A stretch of 64,000 nucleotides of DNA from Allostella sp. ATCC 35155 (GTDB lineage: Bacteria; Pseudomonadota; Alphaproteobacteria; ATCC43930; Allostellaceae). This document shows, piece after piece, positions 55,077-63,753 of the stretch (position 1 is the stretch's first letter; every line of letters starts with the position of its first letter). Position numbers and translations under genes: made by a program. The DNA is taken from NCBI GenBank assembly GCA_006738865.1, contig AP019701.1, forward strand, positions 3,592,001 to 3,656,000, written 5' to 3'. The notes beneath the pieces were generated by a model. It worked only from the letters and a program-made list of their open reading frames with translations, was not told the origin of the DNA and made no database searches.

Positions 55077-56234
55077 TCATCCCTTGCGGTGCAGGCGGCC
55101 GAGCCAGACGGCGGCCGCGACCACCACCAGCCCGAGCCCGGCCGACAGGTGGAGCGCGGCGGCGCTGCCCGCCCGCTCGATGAGGGCGGCATAGGCGACG
55201 GGCGCGATCGCGGCCGCAAGGAAGCTCGGCGCCACCAGCCGCCCGGCCAGCGCGCCGTAGCGGGCGGGATCGAAGAGCACCAGCGGCAGGGCGCCGCGCA
55301 CGATGGTGACCAGCCCGTTGCCGGCACCGTATACGACGGCGAATGCCACGGCCGCCGCGGCGAACTCGCCGCCGAGGCTGCCGGCCGCAAAGCCGAGCGG
55401 CAGAAGGGCCGTCGCCAGCACCGTCAGGGTCCGCACGTCCATCCGGCCGCCGAACAGGATCTCGGCCAGCCGTGCGGCCGACTGGCCGATGCCGCGCAGC
55501 GCCGACACCCAGACGGCCAGCGTCGCGCCCATGCCGAGGCCGGCCAGGATGCCGATCATGTGCGCCGACATCGCCGAGGCGAGAAAGGCGGTGACGGTGA
55601 CGATCAGCGCGTAGAGGAAGGCCGGCATCGGATCGCCCACCCGGCCGCCCCCGGCCGTCGCCGCAGGCGCCGGCCGTTTCTCGCCGCGCGGGATCGCGAG
55701 GTGCAGCGGCAGCGTCGCCAGGGCGAAAGCGGCATAGGCGAATGCCGCCCCGCGCCAGCCCAACCACTCGCCGAGCCCGTAGCCGATCGGCCAGAAGACG
55801 GTCGAGGCAAGGCCGCCCAGCAGCGTGATCTGCGAGATCGACCGCCGCGCCCCGGCCCCGGCGATGCGCGCCAGCGTCGCGAAGGCTGCGTCGTAGAGCG
55901 TCATCCGCATGGCGACGCCGAGCAGCGCCCAGGCGAGATAGTAGGCGAGAACGCCGTGCCCGGCGGCGAGACCGGCGCAGGCCGCCGCCGAGAGGCACGA
56001 ACCCGCCGCCATCACCGGCCGGCCGCCATGGCGGTCGATCGCCTGCCCGACCCAGGGCGACGCCAGCCCCATCGTCACCAGCGCGACGGAGAAGCCGCCA
56101 TGGACGAGCGTTGCGCTCCAGCCGAGATCGGCCTCGATCAGCGTTCCGAGCGCGCCGACGAGATAGTAGGTGACGCCCCAGCAGACGAGCTGCGAGACGC
56201 CGAGCGCGAGGACGACGGCGCGCGTGGCCGCCAT
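55077..56234 (-). CDS. MFS transporter
   Basis: 385 aa with about 12 membrane helices. Signature between helices 2 and 3 as GQAIDRHGGRPVM, and a family-typical helix 1 with LALGVSQLVCWGVTYYLVGAL. Looks like the group of small-solute/metabolite carriers; substrate unknown. ATG overlaps the GNAT stop by 1 bp (TGATG), so translation is coupled. Confidence 0.88.
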   Translation of the reverse strand: MAATRAVVLALGVSQLVCWGVTYYLVGALGTLIEADLGWSATLVHGGFSVALVTMGLASPWVGQAIDRHGGRPVMAAGSCLSAAACAGLAAGHGVLAYYLAWALLGVAMRMTLYDAAFATLARIAGAGARRSISQITLLGGLASTVFWPIGYGLGEWLGWRGAAFAYAAFALATLPLHLAIPRGEKRPAPAATAGGGRVGDPMPAFLYALIVTVTAFLASAMSAHMIGILAGLGMGATLAVWVSALRGIGQSAARLAEILFGGRMDVRTLTVLATALLPLGFAAGSLGGEFAAAAVAFAVVYGAGNGLVTIVRGALPLVLFDPARYGALAGRLVAPSFLAAAIAPVAYAALIERAGSAAALHLSAGLGLVVVAAAVWLGRLHRKG

Positions 56235-56761
56235 CAGCCGGGGCCGGTGCCGGCCAGCGGGCGCTGCATCAGCACGCTGTCGACCCATCGCCCGAACTTG
56301 AAGCCGACCGCCTCCAGCCGTCCGGCAGGCCGGAAGCCGAGCCGCTCATGCAGCCGGATCGAGGCATGGTTGGCGCTGTCGCCGATTACCGCCACCATCT
56401 GCCGCCAGGGGCCCTGCTCGCAGCGCGCGATCAGGCCCTCGAGCAACCGGGTCCCGAGGCCCTGACCTTCGCGCCCGGGCGCCAGATAGATCGAGTTCTC
56501 GACCGCGAAGCGATAGGCGCTGCGCGTCCGGTAGGGCGAGACATAGGCATAGCCGGCGATCGCGCCGGCCAGCTCGGCGACGAGATAGGGCATGGCGCGA
56601 TCGGTCACGTCCGTCATCCGCCGCGCGATCTCGCCGGCCGGGGGCGGCTCCTCCTCGAAGCTGGCGAGACCGAAACGGACATGGTGGGCGTAGATCGCGG
56701 CGATGGCGGGAACGTCGGCGGCGGCGACGGCGCGCAGGACGGGGGTGGAGGCGGGCGGCAT
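56234..56761 (-). CDS. GNAT N-acetyltransferase (phosphinothricin/Pat type)
   Basis: 175 aa. IYAHHVRFGLASFEEEPPP near the N-terminus is the Pat/bar pattern; acetyl-CoA site as GREGQGLGTRLLEGL; later ANHASIRLHERLGF. Members acetylate the amino group of phosphinothricin, methionine sulfone/sulfoximine or similar amines. Expressed with the MFS exporter-like carrier, an arrangement that fits detoxification. Divergent from the LysR gene at 56860. Confidence 0.85.
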   Translation of the reverse strand: MPPASTPVLRAVAAADVPAIAAIYAHHVRFGLASFEEEPPPAGEIARRMTDVTDRAMPYLVAELAGAIAGYAYVSPYRTRSAYRFAVENSIYLAPGREGQGLGTRLLEGLIARCEQGPWRQMVAVIGDSANHASIRLHERLGFRPAGRLEAVGFKFGRWVDSVLMQRPLAGTGPG

Positions 56762-56811
56762 GTGGGCCTTCGTCGGTTGGGAACGGGCGGCACCTTGCCC
56801 TGCAGCGCAAA

Positions 56812-56857
56812 CAAAGAATAATCGCGGTTTCTTATCCCTGGCATGAGGGATTCTTTG
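56812..56857. promoter_or_regulatory. Nested inverted repeats upstream of the LysR/NCS2 genes
   Basis: Outer pair CAAAGAAT (56812-56819) and ATTCTTTG (56850-56857), perfect 8-bp arms; inner pair ATCCCT (56834-56839) and AGGGAT (56846-56851) separated by 6 bp. All end just before the LysR ATG at 56860. The region is A+T-rich for this genome. Likely autoregulatory operator; also able to control the divergent GNAT/MFS pair. Confidence 0.55.
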
Positions 56858-56859
56858 GA

Positions 56860-57810
56860 ATGCGCCGCCTCAATCCCGACCATCTCGACGCCTTCGCGCA
56901 GGTCGTGCGGCTGGGCAGCTTCTCGGCCGCGGCCGCCCACCTCAACCTGACCCAGCCGGCGATCAGCCTGCAGCTGCGCCAGCTCGAACGACGCCTCGGC
57001 GTCCGCCTGCTCGACCGGATCGGGCGCAAGGCCACCGCCACCGCCGCGGGGGAGGAACTGCTGCACCACGCCGCGAGCATCGCCGCCGCCATCGCCGCCG
57101 CCGAGGAGGCGCTGGCGGGGCACGCCAGCGGCGAGCGCGGACGCGTGCGCATCGGCACCGGGGCGACCGCCTGCATCTACCTGCTGCCACCGGCCCTGGC
57201 GGCGGTGCGGACCCGGCTGCCCGGGATCGAGATCGTCGTGACGACCGGCAACACGCCGGAGATCCTGCGGGCCGTCGAGGACAACCAGATCGACGCCGCG
57301 CTCGTCACCCTGCCGGCCGGGGGCCGCGCCTTCCAGGTGCGGCCGCTCTTCGAGGATCCGTTCGTCGCCATCTTCCCGGCCGACAGCGACGCGCCGGCCC
57401 GCGCGACTCCCGCCGGGCTGGCGGAGCGGCCCGTCCTGCTGTTCGAGCCCGGTGCGCGCACCCGCAGCCTCGTCGACCACTGGTTCCTGGCCGCCGGCAT
57501 CGCCGTTCAGCCAGTGATGGAGCTCGGCAGCGTCGAGGCGATCAAGGAGATGGTCGGCGCCGGGCTCGGCTGCGCCGTGCTGCCGGGCATGGCGCTCGGC
57601 GGCCGCCATCCGCGCCTGGACGTGCGGCCGCTGTCGCCGCGCCTGTCGCGGCGGCTCGCCCTCGTGCTGCGGCAGGACAAGCCGATGACCCGCGGCCTGC
57701 GCGAGATGGTGGCCGCCATCGAACGATTGCGCAAGAATGCCGGCCCGCTCGCGACTCCCGCCCCGCCCGTCCGCGAGCCCGTTTCCCGATCGCGAGGAGC
57801 GCCAGCGTGA
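56860..57810 (+). CDS. LysR-family transcriptional regulator
   Basis: 316 aa. Helix-turn-helix (about 1-65; FAQVVRLGSFSAAAAHLNLTQPAISLQLRQLERRLG) and effector domain (about 90-300). Overlaps the NCS2 gene by 4 bp (GTGA), so the regulator and the permease are made together. The ligand is probably a nucleobase or breakdown product, inferred only from the neighbour. Confidence 0.93.
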   Translation: MRRLNPDHLDAFAQVVRLGSFSAAAAHLNLTQPAISLQLRQLERRLGVRLLDRIGRKATATAAGEELLHHAASIAAAIAAAEEALAGHASGERGRVRIGTGATACIYLLPPALAAVRTRLPGIEIVVTTGNTPEILRAVEDNQIDAALVTLPAGGRAFQVRPLFEDPFVAIFPADSDAPARATPAGLAERPVLLFEPGARTRSLVDHWFLAAGIAVQPVMELGSVEAIKEMVGAGLGCAVLPGMALGGRHPRLDVRPLSPRLSRRLALVLRQDKPMTRGLREMVAAIERLRKNAGPLATPAPPVREPVSRSRGAPA

Positions 57811-59534
57811 GCGACAACACCCATCTTCGGTACGAACCCGAGGAGCGCCCGCCGCATGCGCTGGCCGCGGCCATGGGCGCCCAGATCGTGGCCATGATCC
57901 TGACCGGCATCATGATCACGCCGCTGGTCGTCTCGCGGACCGCCGGGCTCGACGCGGGCCAGACCAGCTGGCTCGTCTTCGGCGCCCTCATCGCCGCCGG
58001 CGTCTCGACCTGGCTGCAGGTCAGCCGGATCGGGATCATCGGATCGGGCTACGTCATGTTCGTCGGTTCGAACGCCGCCTTCATCTCGGTCGCGGTGGCG
58101 GCGATCGAGGGCGGCGGGCCCGCGCTGCTGGCGACGCTGGTCGCGGTGTCGGCCCTGGCGACGTTCCTGTTCACGACCAACCTGCCGGCGCTGCGGCGCA
58201 TCCTGACGCCGGCGGTCGGCGGTACCGTGCTGATGCTGATGGCGCTCAGCGTCGCGCCGGTGGCCTGGGGCATGATGAAGCGGGTACCGGCACCCTTCGA
58301 GGGGACGCCGGCGGTGCCGCTGACCGTGCTGGCGACCGTGCTCGCGATCGTCGGCATCTCGCTGTTCGGCCGCGGCATCACCCGGCTCTGGGCGCCGCTG
58401 CTGGGCGTTCTGGGCGGTTCGGCGGTGGCGGCCGCGTTCGGCATGATCGACATCGCTCCGATCGGCCGCGCGCCGTGGTTCGGCCTGCCTTCCGGCAGCT
58501 GGCCGGGCCTCGCCCTCGATTTTCCGCCGACCTTCTGGATGCTCCTGCCGGCCTTCGTGCTGATCACGCTGGTCGGGGGCATCGAGACCTATGCCGACAG
58601 CATCTCGGTCCAGCGCACGTCCAGGCGCGAGGCCCGGCCGATCGACTTCCGCGGCGTCCAGGGCGCGATCAATGCCGACGGCGTCGGCAGCTTCTTCGCC
58701 GGGCTGCTCGGCACGGTGCCCAACACCGTCTATTCCTCGAGCGTCGCCGTCGTCGAGATGACCGGGGTGGCCGCGCGGCGGGTCGGCTGGTGGGGCGGCG
58801 GCTTCCTCATCCTGCTGGCGTTCTGCCCGAAGATCTCGGCGGTGGTCGGGGCGATGCCGGGGCCTGTGGCCGGCGCCTTCGTGATGATGATCATCGTCCT
58901 GCTGTTCGCCCACGGGGTCCGGCTGCTGAACGAGGACGGACTGGGCTTCGAGGTGGGACTGGCCGTCTGCCTCGGCTTCTGGGTCGGCTTCGGGTTCCAG
59001 CAGGGGGCGCTGTTCAACGAGATGCTGCCCTCCTGGGCGCAGCTGTTCCTGTCGAACGGCACGACGTCGGGCGGCATCACCGCCATCGTGCTGATGCTGG
59101 TGATCTCGCTGGGGCGGCGCAGCCGCGACCGCCTCACGGTGCCGCTGGCGCTGGGCTCGATCACCGAGGTGCGCACCCTCATCCAGGGGTTTGCCAAGCG
59201 GCTGGGCTGGGACCAGGCGGCCGAGGACCGGCTGATGCTGGCGGCCGAGGAGGCGATGCTCTTCCTGCTGGAGGCCCGCGTCGGCGACCGTACGCCGGGC
59301 CAGCTGCTGGTGCGGCTGCGGCGGATCGACGACGATGCGGAACTGGAATACGTCTCGGCGCCGGTCGGAACCAACGCGGAGATGGCGCTGACCGCCGTCG
59401 CCGCCGGCGGCGCCACCGTCGATCCCGAACAGGATCTCTCGCTGCGGCTCCTGCGCGCCATGGCAAAGGAGGTGAAGCACCTCCAGTACCACGGCACCGA
59501 CTATCTGCTGGTCCGGGTCGACAGCTCCGGCTGA
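57807..59534 (+). CDS. NCS2 nucleobase permease fused to a degenerate RsbW-like ATPase domain
   Basis: 575 aa, GTG start in the LysR stop. Residues 1-about 435 are a nucleobase:cation symporter-2 permease (uracil/xanthine family) with about 12-14 helices and LVGGIETYADSISV, NADGVGSFFAGLLGTVPNTVYS in the substrate-site region. Residues about 443-575 look like an HATPase_c_2 (RsbW anti-sigma kinase) fold: FAKRLGWDQAAEDRLMLAAEEAML, then LSLRLLRAMAKEVKHLQY and YLLVRV. The N-box Asn is Phe486 in this alignment, and the G1 DxGxG is not present, so ATP/Mg binding is doubtful. Why a transporter carries this domain is unclear: sensing of state, partner-switching, or a relic. Confidence 0.82.
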   Translation: MSDNTHLRYEPEERPPHALAAAMGAQIVAMILTGIMITPLVVSRTAGLDAGQTSWLVFGALIAAGVSTWLQVSRIGIIGSGYVMFVGSNAAFISVAVAAIEGGGPALLATLVAVSALATFLFTTNLPALRRILTPAVGGTVLMLMALSVAPVAWGMMKRVPAPFEGTPAVPLTVLATVLAIVGISLFGRGITRLWAPLLGVLGGSAVAAAFGMIDIAPIGRAPWFGLPSGSWPGLALDFPPTFWMLLPAFVLITLVGGIETYADSISVQRTSRREARPIDFRGVQGAINADGVGSFFAGLLGTVPNTVYSSSVAVVEMTGVAARRVGWWGGGFLILLAFCPKISAVVGAMPGPVAGAFVMMIIVLLFAHGVRLLNEDGLGFEVGLAVCLGFWVGFGFQQGALFNEMLPSWAQLFLSNGTTSGGITAIVLMLVISLGRRSRDRLTVPLALGSITEVRTLIQGFAKRLGWDQAAEDRLMLAAEEAMLFLLEARVGDRTPGQLLVRLRRIDDDAELEYVSAPVGTNAEMALTAVAAGGATVDPEQDLSLRLLRAMAKEVKHLQYHGTDYLLVRVDSSG

Positions 59535-59870
59535 CGCCGCGGCTGCGCGCGCTCGCGCTCCACATTCTCCGCGCCGTCGCGGGTGCCGCCATGGGCGTCG
59601 GCGCCCTCGCCCTTGCGGGGCGGGCCGCCCTGGTCGGGATGGTTGCCGGTATGCTGCTGCCGTCGAACGGCTTCGCTCGTCCGAACGGCTTCGCTCGTCG
59701 TGTCGCGGATGCGCCAGTCGTCTTTCGCCATCGCCTCGCCTCTTGCGATTCAGCCCCCCGCGCAAGGTGAACCATGGCCGCCACGGACGGTTCCGCGCCG
59801 ACGGGAACACCAGGGGCCACTCCGCGTTGGACCGGGACGCAACCGGCATTCAGCCGACGGAGGAAGAGAC
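59535..59870. other. 336-bp gap with an 18-bp tandem repeat
   Basis: Perfect direct repeat CGAACGGCTTCGCTCGTC twice (59664-59681 and 59682-59699). Open frames cross the gap in several phases, including one on the minus strand from 59731, but none has a ribosome-binding site or a family match. Otherwise nothing recognised. Confidence 0.6.
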
Positions 59871-60500
59871 ATGGACGACGGACATACCACCCGCACGGCC
59901 GGCGCCAGCGAGACCGAGACGATCCGCCTGGTGCGCGGCCTGGCGGCGCAGGTACGCGACAGCGCGGCTGGCTACCGCAAGGCGCAGGAGGAAACCCGGG
60001 ATTCCGCGCTGGCGGCCGAGTTCGGCCACCTCGCCGACGAGCGCGACGACATGGTCGAGGCGCTGGACGAGTGCCTGACGGGCCTGGGCGCCACGCCGGA
60101 GACGGGCGGGACCATGCTGGGGGCGGCCCATCGCCTCTTCATCGACCTGCGCAGCGCCATCAGCCGCCGCGACCGCACCGCCATCCTCAGCGAGATCGTC
60201 CGCGGCGAGAGCGTCCTGGAAGAGGCGTACGATACCGCGATCCGGGCCGGCCTGCCGCCCGAGATCCACAACATCGTGCGCCGACAGCACCGGCTGGCCC
60301 GGCGCAGCCGCGACCGCTTCCGGGCCGCCATTCCCGACTATCCGGATCAGCAGCGGGGTCGCCATGGCTTGCCCGTGACGCTGGCCTCGGCCTGCGCGGC
60401 GATGCAGCGCCATCCGACGACGACCGCCGCGACGCTGGGCGCGCTCGCCGCCGGCTTTGCCGCGGCGCTGTGGCTGACGCGGCAGCCCGGACGGCGATAG
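59871..60500 (+). CDS. DUF2383-like (PA2169-type) helical protein with C-terminal membrane helix
   Basis: 209 aa from ATG 59871, which has GGAGGAAGAG upstream. Four-helix-bundle pattern (about 15-150): RLVRGLAAQVRDSAAGYRKA, LAAEFGHLADERDDMVEAL, ILSEIVRGESVLEEAYDTAI, as in DUF2383/ferritin-like PA2169 proteins linked to stress. It ends with a small-residue helix TTTAATLGALAAGFAAALWL (about 182-201) as in tail-anchored proteins. Upstream in-frame extension to 59583 is unsupported. Confidence 0.75.
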   Translation: MDDGHTTRTAGASETETIRLVRGLAAQVRDSAAGYRKAQEETRDSALAAEFGHLADERDDMVEALDECLTGLGATPETGGTMLGAAHRLFIDLRSAISRRDRTAILSEIVRGESVLEEAYDTAIRAGLPPEIHNIVRRQHRLARRSRDRFRAAIPDYPDQQRGRHGLPVTLASACAAMQRHPTTTAATLGALAAGFAAALWLTRQPGRR

Positions 60501-60510
60501 AAGTCAGGCG

Positions 60511-60648
60511 ATGGATATTCTCCGATGCCGACCGGGGCATCGGAGCGAAGGCCCGTCCCGTCGGCGCCGACGGGAGTGGGCGCTGTTGATCGGCCTGACG
60601 ATCGCCGTTCTGTCCTTGTCCGCCGCGCTCGTCGCGGTCATACGCTGA
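60511..60648 (+). CDS. Small membrane protein, 45 aa
   Basis: Frame starting MDILRCRPGHRS, with a cluster of Arg (about 17-21) and one membrane helix (WALLIGLTIAVLSLSAALVAVI, about 23-44), then TGA. Begins 10 bp after the DUF2383-like gene. The positively charged side faces the cytoplasm. Too short for a family call, but charge and helix design suggest a genuine product; possible partner of the preceding tail-anchored protein. Confidence 0.5.
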   Translation: MDILRCRPGHRSEGPSRRRRREWALLIGLTIAVLSLSAALVAVIR

Positions 60649-60691
60649 CGGCGATACGCGTCGGCGGCGTGGACAGGGAACGGGGCAGGCG

Positions 60692-61561
60692 ATGGCGGAT
60701 GGCAAGGCGGCGGTAGAGCCCGTCGTCCGGGAGTTCCGGCAGTTCTTCAACTACGAGTTCACGCAGATCCGCTATCGGCGGTGGGGCGCCCGGACGGCAC
60801 CCCGCCGAGCGGTGCTGGTACACGGCTTCATGCAGAACGGTTGCGAGCACAGCCGGTTCGCCAGCCGGCTCGTCGCCGCCGGCTGGTGCGTCTACGGCGT
60901 CGACCTGCCCGGGCACGGACTGAGCGGCCGCCGCCGCAACCCGGCCGACTACAGCTACGAGCACTACGCGGCCACCCTCTCGACGATGCTGGCGCTGGCC
61001 GGCGGCACCGGCGTCGACCTCTATGGCAACTCGATGGGCGGCTTCATCGCGATGCTGCTGGCCGCGACGCCGGGCGCATCGATCCGCAGCCTCGTGCTGA
61101 ACGACATCGCCACGGAGTGGCACGAGGACGGCATCCGCTGGTTCATCGACAACACCCCGCAGACGGATCGCTTCCCCTCCGAGGAGGCCGCCCGCGCGGC
61201 CGCCGGCTCACTGCTTCGGCTGCGCGGCACGCTGCCGCAGTCGGAATGGGACAAGGTCTTCGACTATCTGATCTTCCGCGACGGTCCACACTGGCGGGCG
61301 CGCTTCGATCCGGCATTGCGCCGGCACATGGAGACGCTGGAGAGCAAGCCGATCCATTGGGCCCAGTGGCAGCGCATCGCCTGCCCGACCCTGCTGATTC
61401 GCGGCGCCGATTCGAACATGCTGGCCGCCGATACCGCCGCCCGGATGGTGGAACGGCAGCCGCGATGCGAACTGCTGACCTTCCCCGACGCGGGGCACTC
61501 GCCGTGGCTGCGGATGCCCGACCAGATCGACCCGGTCGTCGAATGGATGCAACGCCAGTGA
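60692..61561 (+). CDS. Alpha/beta-hydrolase
   Basis: 289 aa. AVLVHGFMQNGCEHSRFASRLVAAG, GVDLPGHGLSG, nucleophile elbow GNSMGG (Ser), acid in IRGADSNML and catalytic His in DAGHSPWL: a complete triad of the alpha/beta-hydrolase fold. No signal peptide. It precedes the hydantoinase genes by 131 bp, on the same strand, but may have its own transcription. Confidence 0.88.
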   Translation: MADGKAAVEPVVREFRQFFNYEFTQIRYRRWGARTAPRRAVLVHGFMQNGCEHSRFASRLVAAGWCVYGVDLPGHGLSGRRRNPADYSYEHYAATLSTMLALAGGTGVDLYGNSMGGFIAMLLAATPGASIRSLVLNDIATEWHEDGIRWFIDNTPQTDRFPSEEAARAAAGSLLRLRGTLPQSEWDKVFDYLIFRDGPHWRARFDPALRRHMETLESKPIHWAQWQRIACPTLLIRGADSNMLAADTAARMVERQPRCELLTFPDAGHSPWLRMPDQIDPVVEWMQRQ

Positions 61562-61610
61562 GAAGCCGGCACGCAGCTTGCGTTGCCGCACCACAGGCGC
61601 CAGACGCCAT

Positions 61611-61640
61611 TTGACAGCGCAAGAGACGGCACCCTACCGT
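61611..61640 (+). promoter_or_regulatory. Possible promoter of the hydantoinase genes
   Basis: A consensus -35 TTGACA (61611-61616), 18-bp spacer, TACCGT (61635-61640); the -10 box is poor. The palindrome CGTTCGAACG (61638-61647) overlaps it and could be an operator. Confidence 0.35.
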
Positions 61641-61692
61641 TCGAACGATCGGGCGTCGCTCGACCAGCAGCAGCCGATTGGCCGGGGGCAGG

Positions 61693-63738
61693 ATGATGGG
61701 GCAATGGCAGGCCGGGGTCGACGTGGGCGGAACCTTCACCGACCTGCTCTTCGTCGACGACGCCGAACGGCAGTTCCGGGTCGTGAAGGTGCCATCGACG
61801 CCGGACGACCAGTCGCGCGGCATGCTGGCCGGCATCCGCGACAGCGGCCTGCCGCCCGAGGCGCTGGCCTCGCTGGTCCACGGGACCACGGTCGGCACCA
61901 ACGCCATCCTGGAGCGCAAGGGCGTCGCCTGTGGCCTGATCACCACGGTCGGGTTCCGCGACGTGCTGGAACTGGGCCGCCGCACCCGGCCCTACGGCTA
62001 CGGCATGATCGGCAGCTTCGAGGCGATCATCCCGCGCGAGATGCGGCTGGAGGTGCCGGAACGGCTGGATGCCAGGGGCGAGGTGCTGATCCCGCTCGAC
62101 GAGGAGGCCCTGGCGGCGGCGGTGAAGCGGCTTCTGGAAACCGGTGCCGAGGCGCTCGTCATCAGCTTCCTCCATTCCTACGTCAATCCCGCGCATGAGC
62201 GCCGCGCGGCCGAGATCGCCCGCGGACTGTGGCCGAACGGCTTCATCTCGGTCGGGTCCGAGATCCTGCGCGAGGTGCGCGAGTTCGAGCGCAGCAGCAC
62301 GGCCGCCGTCAACGGCTACATCCAGCCGATCATGGCGCGCTACCTGGGACGGCTGCAGAAGGAGCTGAAGCTCGCCCGCTTCCGTAGCGAGCTTCTCGTG
62401 ATGCAGGGCAATGGCGGCACCATGAGCGGGCGCGCCGCCGCCGACTATGCCGTACAGACGGTGATGTCGGGTCCGGCCGCCGGCGCGCTGGCCGCCGCGC
62501 GCATCGGCCAGCAGTCGGGCCATCCCAACCTCATCGGCTGCGACATGGGCGGCACCAGCTTCGACGTGACGCTGATCCGCAACGGCGAGCCCGCGCTCTC
62601 CGCAGAGAAGGACATCGCCTACGGCGTGCCCATCCGCGTGCCGATGATCGACATCCACACGATCGGCGCCGGCGGCGGCTCCATCGCCCGCATCACCAAG
62701 GCGGGGCTGCTGCAGGTCGGCCCCGACAGCGCCGGCGCCAACCCCGGCCCCATCTGCTACGGCCGCGGCGGCACCGAGCCGACCGTGACCGACGCCAACC
62801 TCGTGCTCGGCAAGCTCGATACGGCCGCCCTGCCCGGCGTCGCCGGCGGCGTGCCGCTGGAGGCGGTCAAGGCCGCCATCGTCGAGAAGATCGGCCAGCC
62901 GCTCGGGCTCGATGCGGTCGAGGCAGCAGCGGCCATCATCACCGTGGCGAGCAACCATCTCGCCAGCGCCATCCGCCTCGTCTCGATCGAGCGCGGCTAC
63001 GACCCGCGCGACTTCGCCCTCTTCCCCTTCGGCGGCGCGGGGCCACTGCATGCGGTGGCGCTGGCGCGCGAGCTGGGCGTCCCGACGGTGCTGGTACCGC
63101 GCTTTCCCGGTCTCACCTCGGCGCTCGGCTGCATCCTGGCCGATCTGCGGCACGACTTCGTGCGCACCCTCAACGTGCCGCTGGCGACCGTCGATCCGAC
63201 GATGGTGGATGCGCTCTATGGCGAGCAGGAGGCCGAGGGCCGGGCCCAGATCGAGGGCGAAGGCGTGCCGATCGAGGGCATCGAGGCGGTGTTCGAGGCC
63301 GACCTGCTCTATCGCGGCCAGAGCCACGTCCTGCGCGTTCCCGTCACCCGGCCGTTCGATCCCGCCGCCGTCAAGGCCGCGCTGGAGGCGCGCTACAAGC
63401 AGCGCTTCGACATCGAGTTGATGGAGATGACAGCGATCCTCTCGAACCTGCGGACCGCGGTCTTCGGCCGTCGCCAGCGGATCGATTTCGCCATCTTCGC
63501 GCCGGCGCCGGGCGGCTCGCTCGAAGATGCGCGCGTCGGCGGCAGAGCCGTCCATTTCGGCGGCCGGTGGCTCGAGACGCCGGTCTATGCGCGCGACCGC
63601 CTGCCGGTCGGCGCGGCGATTGCAGGGCCGGCGATCGTGGCCCAGCTCGACACCACCATCCTGATCGAGCCGGGGTCGACCGCGACGGTCGACCCGGTCG
63701 GAAACCTCGTGATCGCCGTCGGCGTGCAGCCGGCCTGA
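61693..63738 (+). CDS. Hydantoinase/oxoprolinase subunit A
   Basis: 681 aa from ATG 61693 (another ATG follows directly; a TTG 15 bp upstream is less likely). ATP-binding ASKHA-type motifs: DVGGTFTDLLF near the N-terminus, GTTVGTNAILERKG, MQGNGGTM, GCDMGGTSFDV, IGAGGGSIARI and FGGAGPLHAVALA. ATP-dependent ring opening of 5-oxoproline, hydantoins or related lactams, with subunit B encoded 15 bp downstream. Substrate class is open; acetophenone carboxylase and N-methylhydantoinase share this build. Confidence 0.92.
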   Translation: MMGQWQAGVDVGGTFTDLLFVDDAERQFRVVKVPSTPDDQSRGMLAGIRDSGLPPEALASLVHGTTVGTNAILERKGVACGLITTVGFRDVLELGRRTRPYGYGMIGSFEAIIPREMRLEVPERLDARGEVLIPLDEEALAAAVKRLLETGAEALVISFLHSYVNPAHERRAAEIARGLWPNGFISVGSEILREVREFERSSTAAVNGYIQPIMARYLGRLQKELKLARFRSELLVMQGNGGTMSGRAAADYAVQTVMSGPAAGALAAARIGQQSGHPNLIGCDMGGTSFDVTLIRNGEPALSAEKDIAYGVPIRVPMIDIHTIGAGGGSIARITKAGLLQVGPDSAGANPGPICYGRGGTEPTVTDANLVLGKLDTAALPGVAGGVPLEAVKAAIVEKIGQPLGLDAVEAAAAIITVASNHLASAIRLVSIERGYDPRDFALFPFGGAGPLHAVALARELGVPTVLVPRFPGLTSALGCILADLRHDFVRTLNVPLATVDPTMVDALYGEQEAEGRAQIEGEGVPIEGIEAVFEADLLYRGQSHVLRVPVTRPFDPAAVKAALEARYKQRFDIELMEMTAILSNLRTAVFGRRQRIDFAIFAPAPGGSLEDARVGGRAVHFGGRWLETPVYARDRLPVGAAIAGPAIVAQLDTTILIEPGSTATVDPVGNLVIAVGVQPA

Positions 63739-63753
63739 GGAGAGCACGGAGCC

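Noticed and set aside
59501-59731. 76-codon minus-strand frame over the 18-bp tandem repeat
   Set aside because: Overlaps the end of the NCS2 gene, lacks a ribosome-binding site and reads as low-complexity hydrophilic sequence.
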